Below, one piece after another: positions 38,201 through 46,166 of a DNA stretch of 64,000 nucleotides (positions within the stretch are counted from its first letter, which is position 1; each line of letters starts with the position of its first letter). Made by a program: the position numbers and the translations under genes. The notes below the pieces were generated by a model, which ran no database searches, was not told the origin of the DNA, and worked only from the letters and a program-made list of their open reading frames with translations. The DNA lies in the NCBI RefSeq assembly GCF_002234675.1, contig NC_019876.2:25330250-25394249 (forward strand). Direction: 5' to 3'. This DNA is from Oryzias latipes. Its lineage: Eukaryota > Chordata > Actinopteri > Beloniformes > Adrianichthyidae.

Positions 38201-39998
38201 TGGCGGGTATGGCACTGAGGGGACATCTCCAGATTACTCACAGTGATGTCCCATCACCCTCCCCACCAAGGGGCCCTAAATGTCTAAGGTGCGGTTAAAA
38301 TTGGAGGGTAGGGTGCAAGGAGGACATCTGCTGCTTGCTGGCGGTGATGTCCAAGAACCCCCCCCCCCCCCTACCAAAGGTGCAAATAAAACCAAGAGAG
38401 AGGGGGGGCCCATTCCATAGGGCAACCATGGGAGGGGGACCACTGCCAAGTAGCCGCCCCCCCAAGGCGCATCACAGGCTAAACCCTCCACCCCCTCACT
38501 CTAATATGAGATCATATGAGGAAGGGTGTAAATTGGGGACAGCTGGTAGACTGTCCCCTGGTGGTAAAACAGCCATCCCCCAGCCCCAGGTGTAGATGGG
38601 CAGCCCATCCCGTGCCGCTGGACCTCCCCCCTCCCCCGAGCAAGGCCCCTGCCAACCCCCCCAGCAGAGGGAAGGAGACCACCCCCCCCAAGCAAAGCCA
38701 GACCACCGCTCACCTCCCCCCCACACCCAAGCCCAGAAGACCACGCAGTGCCCCAGGCCGCCCCACCCAGGCACTGGACCCGACCCCCCGACCAACGGAG
38801 TCCCCACCACCCCCAACCGGGCACCGGAGGCCCCGACCCCCACCCCGAACCACGGCAGAAAGGCAAGGAGCAGCGACGACCAGGCCCCCCACCCTTTAAG
38901 TCATGGAGTTAGCCATGGGAGACCAGAGAGACTGAATTCTTTCAAAGTTACTTGAACTTTGGGCTGACATTTTTTCAAAGCTGATATGATCAAGCATCAG
39001 ATTTCTGTGTTGACTTATATTTATATTTTTCTTGTTTTACCAATTTATTAAAATGGTTTTTTTTGTTGCACTCTTATAATTCAGTTTTATTGCACTGATT
39101 TTTTTCTTCATCCTCTTGAAATATGTGCATTTTTTTTAAAAAGAGCAATTAAAAAAAGGTGTATTAAGCAATCACTATTGTGTGGCTTACATGTTTGTTG
39201 GTTTTTATCAATTTTAGCTTATAAAATTTTGTAGTGGGGCAGTATCAATACCTCTGTTTAGAATACATTTAAAGTCCAAACATATTAAGCTGAAGAATTT
39301 TAAATATTTTCAATGATACACACATTTAATGAGTTAGAGAATTTATAAACATTTCAGTAAATTTTACATTTTTTATGAGTTGAGTAATATTATAAAAATG
39401 TAGTTAGTTAAAGTGTTTTTTTAGTTGGAAAAGATTAAAAACTTTGAGTAAATAATCTTTTTTTATAAGTTGAGGAAACTTAATATTTTTAAAATGACAT
39501 CATACAAATTTAAGCCAACTGAAGATGTAAATTTTAATAAATGTTAACTTAAAAATGTTGATAATATAACTTAAAAATTGTTGTGTAATCTGTTACAAAA
39601 TAAATTTTAAGTTCAGTCAACTCGTTAGGGTTTAAAGTGCATATTATTTATGGAAAAAACATTTTCTAAAATATTCATCTCTTACAAAAAACCAAGACTG
39701 GTTTTGAGGAAACTTTGGTGCCATCAAGCAGAATTTACCTGCAGCCATTTTCAATTGATGCTCCTCTTAATTTTGTCAGGGTCCCTACCTACTGAGACAG
39801 GAATAATCTCCATGGAAACAACCCCATCCTCAACATAAGGGCCCCTCGTGGGGAGAACAGTGGGTCATGTATGACATTTTCCAGTTCAAATGCACGGATT
39901 TACTTTTAGATCTGGATCTAGATTCTGAGTCAAGATGGAAGCAGAGTTTTACCTGAGCTGCAGAGACCCACAAACAGCAACAGAGCTAGACGCTCCAT
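11033..39998 (-). CDS. Nine-domain SRCR transmembrane scavenger receptor, 11 exons
   Basis: Coding exons on the minus strand: 39998-39953, 28892-28686, 27273-26974, 26358-26059, 25885-25580, 17840-17541, 17366-17061, 12811-12515, 12360-12058, 11976-11692, 11268-11033. All internal junctions are phase 1 with GT/AG sites, and the sum is 2886 nt (961 residues). Order: signal peptide, one shortened SRCR, eight SRCR domains of 95-102 residues, a helix near residues 885-910, then a tail of about 50 residues. Canonical repeats carry the 8 cysteines of group B SRCR, as in CD163, WC1 and DMBT1. Those proteins bind bacterial or host ligands on leukocytes or mucosa. The tail shows no clear ITIM or ITAM. 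Intron 1 is 11 kb, so extra exons or alternative first exons cannot be excluded. Nine SRCR domains plus a helix recall CD163, but orthology is not claimed. Confidence 0.75.
11692..11976 (-). CDS. SRCR receptor exon 10: membrane-proximal SRCR domain
   Basis: 95 codons starting [19 protein letters not shown] and ending LEILCSG. It belongs to neither the A nor the B repeat class. The acceptor ends in AAG with a weak pyrimidine tract. This is probably the ancestral last domain, not part of the duplicated unit. Confidence 0.75.
12058..12360 (-). CDS. SRCR receptor exon 9: B-type domain with diverged second half
   Basis: 101 codons. The first 58 residues are identical to exons 3, 5 and 7. The second half ([20 protein letters not shown] and onward) differs clearly. 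The donor is the weaker GTGGAG. Eight cysteines are kept. Confidence 0.8.
12515..12811 (-). CDS. SRCR receptor exon 8: atypical A-type domain
   Basis: 99 codons starting [20 protein letters not shown], six cysteines, ending MEITCLG, phase 1 at both ends. It is one codon shorter than exons 4 and 6. Confidence 0.78.
13278..15133. mobile_element. 1.86-kb foldback element with microsatellite-filled arms
   Basis: Termini are ACGGTGGCCCAGAAGGGTCA and its reverse complement. Each arm of roughly 550 bp contains dozens of repeats of ACACAACACATTAACTC, then a unique 150-bp part that also pairs with the opposite arm. The centre (about 13830-14530) is unique, GC-richer and without a transposase. The flanks TGTTTCAT and AGTTTCAG match at 6 of 8 positions, which would suit hAT. 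A TA duplication one base inside is an alternative. Confidence 0.75.
15134..15676. other. Non-coding, LINE-internal remnant
   Basis: AT-rich sequence between the foldback element and LINE ORF1. A 96-codon minus frame (15263-15553) is open but unrecognised. Confidence 0.35.
15677..16415 (-). pseudogene. L1-like ORF1 (RNA-binding protein), one frameshift
   Basis: It starts [18 protein letters not shown] at 16415. A frameshift near 16290 leads to a long frame with the L1 ORF1 RNA-binding core: [10 protein letters not shown], then [17 protein letters not shown], then [17 protein letters not shown]. This matches the Transposase_22 family found in fish L1/Tx1 elements. The N-terminal part is helical, as expected for a trimerising coiled coil. 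Confidence 0.7.
17061..17366 (-). CDS. SRCR receptor exon 7: canonical B-type domain
   Basis: 102 codons, eight cysteines, phase 1 at both ends. It is nearly identical to exon 5 at the protein level (one residue differs: YGEAEAP against YGGAEAP). Confidence 0.8.
17541..17840 (-). CDS. SRCR receptor exon 6: atypical A-type domain
   Basis: 100 codons starting [19 protein letters not shown], six cysteines, ending MEITCLG, phase 1 at both ends. It is the paralogue of exons 4 and 8, with scattered substitutions. Confidence 0.78.
18075..18330 (-). mobile_element. LINE 3' end (Rex1/L2-type)
   Basis: The minus strand has the fish LINE C-terminal signature GTACAGGAAGTCATTCCTGC and a 3' terminus ending TTCCTTCGGGGATAAATGAA, as in Rex-type LINE tails. 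Only the last 250 bases are present. Confidence 0.5.
18662..20400 (-). mobile_element. L2-clade LINE, 5'-truncated and decayed
   Basis: The 3' tail on the minus strand ends AAAGTGCTTTATAAATAAAG, a typical fish L2 tail. Reverse-transcriptase blocks are [14 protein letters not shown] and the catalytic SYADDTQLY (frame 20363-19872). The C-terminal domain, [18 protein letters not shown] to [19 protein letters not shown], lies in 19563-19288. The region between the two frames is rearranged. Confidence 0.75.
20541..22910 (-). pseudogene. Rex1/jockey-type LINE, endonuclease and linker, broken
   Basis: On the minus strand the endonuclease begins near 22870 ([20 protein letters not shown]). It resumes at about 21490 with [12 protein letters not shown] (the SDH box of APE endonucleases) and continues into the conserved linker [20 protein letters not shown] at 21060-20900. 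An LTR-like block (about 21672-22393) separates the first two pieces. Stops and frameshifts are frequent and the RT is absent. Confidence 0.65.
21672..22393 (+). mobile_element. Possible solo LTR inside the LINE
   Basis: It starts TGTTAGAC and ends GACAACA. TATATAAG is at 22018-22025 and AATAAA at 22338-22343. A U5-like GT-rich end (CACTTGGGTC) resembles the Gypsy LTR end at 48995-49015. No matching target duplication was found, so the left end is uncertain. Confidence 0.4.
22922..23130 (-). repeat. Inverted partial copy of the 37-kb composite repeat
   Basis: The reverse complement of this stretch matches 37080-37290 (shared words GTGAAATATTTCATTCAATC and AGGTGAGCTAACACCTGTGC). It joins abruptly to a copy of the 62-kb palindrome family at about 23130. 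Confidence 0.65.
23131..23575 (+). repeat. Single-arm copy of the 62-kb palindrome family
   Basis: It shares GGGACCGTCAACAAAGTGC, AAAGATTATGTCA and other blocks with 62250-62760, in the same order. Here only one arm is present. Confidence 0.6.
23990..25092 (+). pseudogene. piggyBac-type transposase, internally deleted
   Basis: Frame 24049-24315 encodes [20 protein letters not shown] and [13 protein letters not shown], matching PGBD4-like piggyBac transposases. Further pieces follow in shifted frames: [16 protein letters not shown] near 24400, then a C-terminal zinc-binding stretch [16 protein letters not shown] near 24715. The catalytic core between them is mostly missing. The right end (24949-25092) has three AGCCNNNNGGCT palindromes and stops at TTAA (25093-25096). 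Confidence 0.7.
25580..25885 (-). CDS. SRCR receptor exon 5: canonical B-type domain
   Basis: 102 codons, phase 1 at both ends, eight cysteines. The C-terminal half reads [18 protein letters not shown], as in exons 3 and 7. It is nearly identical in DNA to exon 7. Confidence 0.8.
26059..26358 (-). CDS. SRCR receptor exon 4: atypical A-type domain
   Basis: 100 codons, phase 1 at both ends, starting [20 protein letters not shown] and ending MEITCLG. Six cysteines are seen. The usual second cysteine (VCED) is replaced by AVDA and the seventh is also absent, so one disulfide of the canonical fold is lost. Confidence 0.75.
26974..27273 (-). CDS. SRCR receptor exon 3: canonical B-type domain
   Basis: 100 codons, phase 1 at both ends, starting [18 protein letters not shown] and ending GLTCSG. 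All eight group B cysteines are present. It lacks two residues relative to the copy at 25580-25885. Its acceptor is unusual: the usual upstream intron has been replaced by LINE sequence, which happens to supply CTCTTTCCAG. Confidence 0.75.
27274..28300 (+). pseudogene. Rex1/jockey-type LINE reverse transcriptase, one frameshift
   Basis: RT blocks in order: [34 protein letters not shown], then the catalytic FSDD in place of YADD. After a frameshift at a G run near 27540 come [35 protein letters not shown] and [18 protein letters not shown]. It is inserted at the acceptor of SRCR exon 3 and replaces the intron found next to the paralogous exons. Confidence 0.75.
28345..28484. mobile_element. 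Tc1-like MITE end
   Basis: It contains GAAAGTCTGCACTTCAATGG and ends TGTCCAAATATTTATGGTCC, the usual end of a common fish Tc1/mariner-type non-autonomous repeat. The opposite end was not found. Confidence 0.4.
28686..28892 (-). CDS. SRCR receptor exon 2: shortened SRCR domain
   Basis: 69 codons, phase 1 to phase 1. It begins [17 protein letters not shown] and ends ILKITCSG, as SRCR exons do, and contains FCRRLDCG. Only four cysteines remain. The middle part that normally carries the fifth to seventh cysteines is missing. The joins are clean, so this looks like an inherited short domain rather than a recent break. Confidence 0.7.
28893..31106. other. SRCR intron 1, proximal part: nothing firm
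   Basis: Mostly AT-rich with no supported gene. A 70-codon frame at 29977-30189 has no family likeness. No transposon end was resolved. Confidence 0.4.
31277..31836. mobile_element. 560-bp MITE with 25-bp perfect inverted ends
   Basis: CCGTATTTTCCGGACTATAA begins the left end and is perfectly inverted at the right end. TA lies on both sides (31275-31276, 31837-31838). The interior is non-coding and AT-rich. A TA duplication suggests a Tc1/mariner-like mobiliser. Confidence 0.8.
32471..35133 (+). pseudogene. Crypton-type tyrosine recombinase gene, interrupted
   Basis: Pieces in order: an N-terminal SAM-like domain ([37 protein letters not shown], about 32715-33112); a middle segment [20 protein letters not shown] (33455-33630); and the catalytic end at 34888-35133 with [12 protein letters not shown] (HxxR), [11 protein letters not shown] and a downstream tyrosine (LQAYW). 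This is the DUF3504/Crypton recombinase layout also seen in KIAA1958- and ZMYM-like proteins. A frameshift near 32690, an insert at about 33190-33400 and a solo LTR at 33732-34921 break the gene. Confidence 0.75.
33732..34921 (-). mobile_element. Solo LTR, 1190 bp, in the Crypton gene
   Basis: It starts TGTAACGC and ends GGGTTACA, flanked by TGGG on both sides (33728-33731 and 34922-34925). Read on the minus strand it has a TATA box (GTATATAAGC, near 34850) at the place expected for a U3/R boundary. No internal coding region is left, so it arose by LTR-LTR recombination. Confidence 0.75.
35691..35818. repeat. 128-bp hairpin sequence
   Basis: Arms of about 36 bases begin GGCCGACGAAGTGTGCGGTT and are inverted at 35783-35818 around a loop of about 55 bases. 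It lies near the right end of the Crypton-containing region. Confidence 0.75.
35923..36117 (-). pseudogene. BED zinc-finger exon of a hAT transposase
   Basis: ATG at 36117 opens MATGESGK, followed by [14 protein letters not shown] and CYICLKPI. This is a BED-type finger (aromatic residues then CxxC and a downstream histidine pair), which is the usual N terminus of hAT transposases. The dimerisation and catalytic parts are absent. Confidence 0.65.
36315..36572 (+). pseudogene. Last exon of a SAMD3-like family gene, split by hAT insertion
   Basis: The frame ends [26 protein letters not shown] and LKNVSLTES, resembling the C terminus of a fish-expanded SAMD3-like/uncharacterised family (usual form FGLIYALxLxYP..LKYTFEFIQ). 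The hAT element landed just upstream within the exon or its border (CTCTAG acceptor at 31076-31081). No upstream exons were recognised. Confidence 0.45.
36835..38950. repeat. Composite repeat with two strongly C-rich blocks
   Basis: Blocks 37300-38060 and 38335-38890 are very C-rich on the plus strand. They create long proline-rich (+) or glycine-rich (-) open frames that I do not regard as genes. A (TG)n tract lies at 38095-38140. Parts recur elsewhere: 37080-37290 inverted at 22922-23130, and 38515-38590 matches 23580-23650. This shows a dispersed mobile repeat. Confidence 0.6.
38951..39940. other. AT-rich non-coding stretch
   Basis: Very AT-rich, with irregular repeats of AAGTTGA/ATTTTAA words. 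It lies just inside intron 1 of the SRCR gene. No gene was seen. Confidence 0.5.
39953..39998 (-). CDS. SRCR receptor exon 1: signal peptide
   Basis: ATG at 39998 (context GACATGG, with G at -3 and +4) opens [15 protein letters not shown], a classic short signal peptide with a leucine-rich core. It ends at a GTAAAA donor in phase 1, the phase required by the SRCR exons. A GC box (GGGCGGGGC on the minus strand, near 40055-40064) lies about 60 bases upstream and may belong to the promoter. No TATA box was seen. Confidence 0.7.
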
Positions 39999-39999
39999 G

Positions 40000-40923
40000 T
40001 CCTCTCCGAGTGTCCTCCCCTACCGTGCTCCTCTACTTATCACGCCAGTGCTCTGGCCCCGCCCTCCCAGCCTTTCTGCTCTCACTTTTTTTTTCTAACT
40101 CTGACAACCTGTTGTGTTTGTTGCTGCTGAGCATCTATAAGGGTTTTAATTTCCTGACACTTGTGGCTCAGAACTTTACATTGCAAGATATATCTTTTAT
40201 CAGAAGAAACTTTAGGAGTATAACCAAGATGTGATCAAATATAAAAACAAGAGTTTCCTCTGAAGAAGACTCTGGTCACCTTAGAAAGGTGGAGGACGCT
40301 CAGGAGTCTGGAAGGAGCTTGGAGTTGAGCCGTCACTCTACATCAGATAAAGGTGGTTTATAGCAAATTAATTCAGCTTCATAAAAGGAGCAGAGAAAAA
40401 CTGCCTTCATCTGCTCTGGATTTGTTCATTATAGGATGGCAAACAAAGAAAATAATAATAATCATTGAAGTTTTAAAGAATTCTTTTATAAAGGTGGAAA
40501 AACTAAACATTGTTCACTTTTCCTTCATGACATCCACAAACATTTGAATCATTTCACTCATTTTATCCTCCAGATCTCTGTGTTTAGCCTGTTTCCTGTT
40601 GCAGCATCAAGCTCAGCCTCACTGCAAATTGTGCAATCTAATGCAAACTGGGTTGAGGGCGTCTTGCTAATTTAGTGTGTGCTTCAATGCAATGCTTTAT
40701 TACAATGTTTTCAGACATTTTGATTACTTTTCCTCACTTTTGCATGTGTGTCACATGTTTCCTAACAGAGCGGCACTGAAAAGGTGTTTGGTGCTGTGTG
40801 TCTACGTTACAGTCTGTCTGTAGTGTTCATCTTGCTGTTTTTTGGACTAAACCATTCTACATTTTACACTCTTCCTCAGTGTGATATAACCTTAAGAATG
40901 CTGATAAGAAATATCAAACACAA
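40000..40923. other. Upstream flank of the SRCR gene
   Basis: A GC box at about 40055-40064 (GGGCGGGGC on minus) is the only promoter-like feature. The rest is ordinary AT-rich sequence with no gene. Confidence 0.4.
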
Positions 40924-41118
40924 TCATCCATCCATTTACTATTTACCCCTTTCGGGGTCACAGGGTTCCCCAGCCTGTCCCAATGCCACAAAATCACACA
41001 GAGGGACAATTTAAAAATGAAACTTAAAAAAAGAAAGCTGGAGTTCCCAGAGAAAACTCACTGTGGCAGTCAGCCAATCACTCGCTGTGGGGCGAAAGCG
41101 CTACCCACTGCCCCCCCA
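40924..41118 (-). mobile_element. tRNA-type SINE, decayed, reverse orientation
   Basis: On the minus strand it starts with an A-box-like GCAGTGGGTAGCGCTTTCGC and ends in GGAT-type repeats (CATCCATCCATTTAC on plus). It is the same family as the copy at 41826-42112 but more diverged. Confidence 0.6.
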
Positions 41119-41825
41119 AGCCGTAAATATGTTCACTTTGTATATTTGTGTATCTGACTCTGAAAGAACACATTTTCTGCATTTTGTTGAACCTGTATTT
41201 ATCCAGGTAGGTTGATTGAGAACAATTCCTCTCTTACAAAGGTGTGTGCTTGTTTGTGCGTTTGAGTGTGTAGATGTGCGTTGTCGTGCACATATCCTGT
41301 TAAGTATTGATGACATTGACAGGATTAAGCTCCGAGCAACTTCTTTTCATGTTTTCTTTCTTGGTGTTGTTCCCCACATGTCCTCCATGTTTACCCCCAC
41401 CTCCCTTTTCCCCCCTCTTCCTAAAACTTCCTCATTCTGACACTTTTCCATGTGGTGCAGAATTTAAACCATAAAAAAGAAAAGTCAAGCTGCAGAGTAG
41501 CTCAGCCGCTGCACAGCACAAATGTCAAATGATCATTTCTGGTCAGAAGAGTTTCCTGTTGAACCGTTTTGCAGATCCGTTATCAAGGATCCTGTTTCCT
41601 GATGAAGATTCAGAGATTAAGTTTTAAATAATCTTTGGGTTTAAAAAGAGAGCATGGCTGAATATTAACCTCATGGGGGAAATTTGTTTTTTTTAATTGC
41701 CCTTGTGGCAAAAGTGTTGCCATGTCCCCAGATGTGACAACACTTTGTGTCAAACAAATAAATATGAACATCACCTCAGAACTATGATAGTTGTATACAT
41801 TAATTGGGGTAAAAAAAAAAAATAA
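41119..41825. other. Non-coding stretch
   Basis: No gene or element boundary was recognised. Confidence 0.35.
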
Positions 41826-42112
41826 GCTGCATGGTGGTGCAGTGGTTAGCACTCTTGCAGCATAAATGTTTCAAATCCCAGCTGGGTTCTTTCTGTGTGG
41901 AGTTTGGATGTTCTCCTCGTGCACGTGTGGGTTTTCTCCGATTCCGTCCGAAAACATGCTTCATAGGTGTGTATGTGAATGTGTGGCTCTGCAACAGACA
42001 GGTGACGTAGTCAGGGTGAACCCCATCTACACTCAACAGTAGCTGGGATAGGCTCCAGCAACCCTGCAACCCTCAAAAGGATTCAGCTAGTTCTGAAGAC
42101 GGACGGACGGAC
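41826..42112 (+). mobile_element. tRNA-type SINE
   Basis: An A box (GTGGTGCAGTGGTTAGC) and a B box (GTTTCAAATCCC) stand at tRNA-like spacing. They are followed by the body common in fish (TGTGTGGAGTTTGGATGTTC, AGCTGGGATAGGCTCCAGC) and a GGAC repeat tail at 42100-42112. Confidence 0.8.
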
Positions 42113-43232
42113 AAAGAACCCAGTGAGATTCAGAAATGTAAAAATGTTTCCTGAAAGCCGGTTAGAGGGAGATGAAGGTTCACCGCAGCAGAGGAGGAGG
42201 CGACGTGTCTGAGTTTCCCGGCTAAGGATGAAGGAGGCGGGGTGAGGACTTTAAGGGGGGGGGGGGGGGGGGCGTGGAGCGGTTTCAGGACACACTGGAA
42301 AAGATGGTTTGACTTCTCTGCTTTTTCACAATAAGACACAGACAGACACGTCCTTCACATGACCTCAGGGTCAAATTTGTCCTTTGCTCTGGAGTTGTGA
42401 CCAGCTTACAGCTTAAAGAAATGACTGATGTGAACGTCCACTTTTTCTTGGTTCCTTTCGTTTTTGCAGCTGCTTTTATTTGTTGAACTTTAGTGCATGA
42501 CAATATTGTCCTTTGTTTGCATCTTCCATCTTTAATCAGATCTAAACTGAAGCTTCCAGGTGCGTTTGACACCACCTCCGCTTCCACAGTTTTAATGCTC
42601 CTTCATCTCATGTTGCCTCTTTGCCCCAAAAACTCTGCTGTCTTTGCTTCCAAATTCTGCTTTAAACCATGTTTTGAAATCATTTATTTCATGTTCTCTT
42701 TAAAAGGAGAAGAGGTTTTCCAGAAGGAGGCTGATTTTATTTGAATGTTACTGAAACGTAAATGTTTGAGCTTCATCTGTTTTTGATGTTTGGAAAATTC
42801 TTGCCTTTATTACGAAGTCTGCTGATTTTAGCAAAGTGTTTATTAATCTTAATCCTAACCTGCAAAACAGAAGACAGAAAACAAAACAAAAAAACTAACA
42901 GCACAGCATTAAAATGAGCACACCAGAATCCTTCATAAGTCATAAAAACATGAAAAAAATGTAAATTTCTAAACAATTTCTTTGACTTTCTTTCTTCGTT
43001 TTACTTTTATAGGGGTTCGATGAGAAAACAATATAAAGTGCATCTTTGTGTCCAGCTGCAATTCTTTTAGAAGAAGCGCTACAGCGTGGAGAACAACCAA
43101 CGAGCGGAGCAGGACTGTTGGATTCCTTGCAGCTAAACTCAGCAGCTCATGTTAACCAGAAAACACGACTTCCTGTGTAACTTCCTGTTTTGACTAATGA
43201 AAGACTCACGATCAGAGAAGCTTTTGTGTCTT
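42113..43232. other. Non-coding stretch with an 18-base G run
   Basis: A run of 18 G lies at 42255-42272. A 100-codon minus frame (42587-42285) shows no family likeness. Confidence 0.35.
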
Positions 43233-43446
43233 AGGCCCCATTTACACTGCATGGTGAAGTTCAAGTGACCCAATTCCAACTTTTTCCTCTCATGTGGCAC
43301 AGATCGGATATGACCGCTGAACGTGTAAGCAGATTATCCGATTTTCTCAGATCGGATACAGGCCTCATTCATATGTGGAAATAAATCGGGTACGAATCTG
43401 ATACGTGCATTTGCGTGTGCCATGTAAGCAGACAAATCAGATATTT
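43233..43446. mobile_element. hAT-like MITE, truncated
   Basis: It begins TAGGCCCCATTTACACTGCA, a typical fish hAT-type end, with internal ATCCGAT/ATCGGAT pairs. It is cut off by the foldback copy that starts at 43447. Confidence 0.5.
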
Positions 43447-44025
43447 ACGGTGGCCCAGAAGGGTCACAACACAACACATGAACTCACCACATAACACATT
43501 AACTAACAACACAACATATTAACTCACAACACAATAACTCACAACATAACACATTAACTCACAACACATTAACTCACAACACAATAACTCAACACAACAC
43601 AATTACTTACCTCACAACACAGTAACTTACCTCTTCAAACATTAACTCACAACACATTAACTCACAACACAACACATTAACTAATGGCCCAGAAGGGTCA
43701 CAACACAACAAATTAATTTACCTCAACACACTTTAACTCACAACGGGGGTAAAGCTGCAATTGAAGTGCTTTTATTCTGAAATTTCCACTGGGCTGAGCG
43801 GCTAACTACATAACAGAAAGTAACATCACAGTGAGCTGTGGAGGGAGCATGATTTTTCTACAAGAGAAGCTAGCAGCAGTGTTGCCAGAAACTCTCTCTT
43901 TATTACGGTTCTCCTTCCTCTGAACACACACAATATGAACGCTCACTCTTTCGTCCGCGCTCACCCTTCTACTCTCACACAGGCATGCGCGGTACCCAAC
44001 ACACACACACACACCCACTCCGCAA
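43447..44025. mobile_element. Second foldback copy, one arm plus part of the centre
   Basis: It starts ACGGTGGCCCAGAAGGGTCA like 13278. The repeat arm is shorter and the following 150-bp block (CACTGGGCTGAGCGGCTAAC) is shared. It then passes into sequence matching the inverted central part of copy 1. The opposite arm is missing. Confidence 0.75.
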
Positions 44026-44451
44026 CACTAGACACCAAGAATGTGGAGAGATCAGGTTTATTATTTTGAAGAGTTCTACTTGGTAATCATGTTTCCATGT
44101 TTGAGTTCATAGAATCATCCTAGAGAATGTCTCTGCTTCAACTCCCGCAGTGAAAGCTGTGTCTAAGGGTCCCTTAGGAGCAAGAATTAAGCTATAATGA
44201 GAAAAGACATCACTGAGACAAATCAGGTTGAGTTGAGATAACTGTTTGAGCAATAATTAAGAAGTGGGACGGACAAAGCTAAGACGCTAATGAGACAAAT
44301 CTGAGAAGAATGAGTCCTAAAAGAGATCTCATCGTTGTCTGTCTGATGTCTCTTTCATGTCTAAATCATTTCTCTTGAATGTCTTGCCAAAGCTTTTAAT
44401 GAGAATGATATGAGATATTTTTGAGAAAGAAAAGATAATTTAGTTTTATAG
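44026..44451. other. Non-coding stretch
   Basis: No recognised structure. Confidence 0.3.
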
Positions 44452-44659
44452 CAGTGGCCACCAATCCTGGACTTCAAGGGCCACCATCCTGCAAGGTTTA
44501 GATGTTTTTATTCTCCCCAGATGTGAATCAACAGGTGATTAACCACCTCCTGCAGAACTCGAGGAGGCAATTCAACCACTGCAGCAGATCTGTTGGAGCA
44601 GGAAAACAGCTAAAACATCCAGAACAGTGACCTTCAAGGATCAGGATGGGAGACCACTG
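44452..44659. mobile_element. 208-bp MITE with CAGTGG ends
   Basis: CAGTGGCCACCAATCCTGGA at the left is loosely inverted at the right end (AGGATCAGGATGGGAGACCACTG). Ends and size fit a hAT-type MITE. No clear 8-bp duplication. Confidence 0.6.
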
Positions 44660-44984
44660 ATATACAGTAACAGTAAAAACAATACTAGAAATGTAAATGC
44701 TTTACACTTTATTTGGGCAGCACCATCATCAGTACAGCATTTGAATTGTGGTAGCAGTATTAAACACTTTTTAAAATATTAAATGCATTAAGTACATGAA
44801 CTGTGGTGTACTCAATCTGGTTGACATGCTGATCATGAATACTTCCAGATTTTAAACAAAAAACACACTGACAGCACTGCTGAGGTACAAGGAAAAAAAC
44901 AAGATTATGTAACCACGTAAAAAAGTACCTGATAAAAACATTCTCTGAAACTTGCAGACTACCAAATTCATGAACCAATTTGAG

Positions 44985-45161
44985 AACCAAATTAAGATAA
45001 AAAATAAGAAAAAAGATGGAAGAGAAACCAGTCCGCATTGTAGATCATAGCAGTGGCCTTAGAACCTGTTCTGGCCCTACATTTGTTGACAACGGCTTTC
45101 TTGAGCTTGGCCTCTTCAATTTGTTCCCAACCAGGTAGAGTGGCACATCTTAGGACATCAG
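44985..45161 (-). pseudogene. Exon-like minus-strand frame, unknown family
   Basis: After a GTCTTACAG acceptor at 45162-45170 the minus strand stays open for 56 codons, encoding CATLPGWEQIEEAKLKKAVV and NKCRARTGSKATAMIYNADW. Composition is protein-like (balanced, charged helix). I do not recognise the family. It may be part of the decayed gene upstream at 46167-47215. Confidence 0.35.
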
Positions 45162-45846
45162 CTGTAAGACAAGAACATTAAAATCTGGCATGAGTAAATT
45201 GATAATAGACAGCACATAACAAACAAAGATAACACTTCAAGCTAGAAGCAAACTGTAGTTTTATAAAAGCAGCTGCATAATGCTACCATAAGATTACGTT
45301 TCTGTCATCCCTAAAAGCAGCTACACGTCGCTTGAGAGGACATCTGTTTCAGTTAAAAGAATTGAAATGCAGCATACTATGGGCATTAACTATTTAACAA
45401 ATAAGGTTCAAATCTGTTTCATTTCATTTTTCATGATACAGTCCAGATCAAACATTTAAGAAATGATCAAAAGTCACATTTTGCATGGTTGGTTCTTAAC
45501 AAGGGAAGAATAATACCCTTGTCTTAATTGGGACGCTGAGGGCTGATCGTGTCAGACTGCAAACTGTGGAACAAGGTATTTCAACACATATATTGTATAA
45601 TTACGAAGTTTATGCTCAATACTTTTTGGATTGTTCAGAATATTTCCATTAGTTTTTTAAATTAGAGCACTTTGGCTTAGGTCTTTGTTCTGTTTGAGAC
45701 TGAAGAATTACCCCTTAGTGGTACAAAAGTAAAGGTTGGAAAAAAGTCTGTTATGCTAAGAAAACTTCATAAAGCCACCCTTTACATTGTATTTCATATT
45801 TCTTTTACTGTGACACAATAATAAGGCTTTTCACAGCTAAGTTTTA

Positions 45847-46073
45847 AGTTAGCCAGGGCTGCTCATTCCTGGTCCTTGGGATCTACCACCCTGACTGTTT
45901 TCTAGATCTCCAAGCCCTGCTAGCTGTTGATCAGCTCAACCAGATGTCTCCACATACTGATTGAATGAACACACCTGGTCCAGCTAATCAGCAGTAAGTA
46001 ATTCAGGGAGAGTTGGAAAACAGGCAGGGTTGGTAGATCTCAAGGACCAGGGACGAGCAGCCCAGAGTTAGAT
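45847..46073. mobile_element. hAT-type MITE with GGGCTGCTC ends
   Basis: AGGGCTGCTCATTCCTGGTC is inverted at the right end (GACCAGGGACGAGCAGCCC). The flanks AGTTAGCC and AGTTAGAT agree at 6 of 8 positions. No coding capacity. Confidence 0.6.
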
Positions 46074-46166
46074 TAATACAAGATTAATTAGAATAATTAA
46101 CTGCAGGTCATGATTAACTAATCACACCCAAAAATGAATCGCATGACAGCACTCATAAATATGTAC

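Noticed and set aside
39935-40234. 99-codon plus-strand frame
   Set aside because: It is antisense to the SRCR signal-peptide exon and promoter, with no support of its own.
41826-41900. tRNA-like A and B boxes
   Set aside because: No acceptor stem or cloverleaf. They belong to a SINE.
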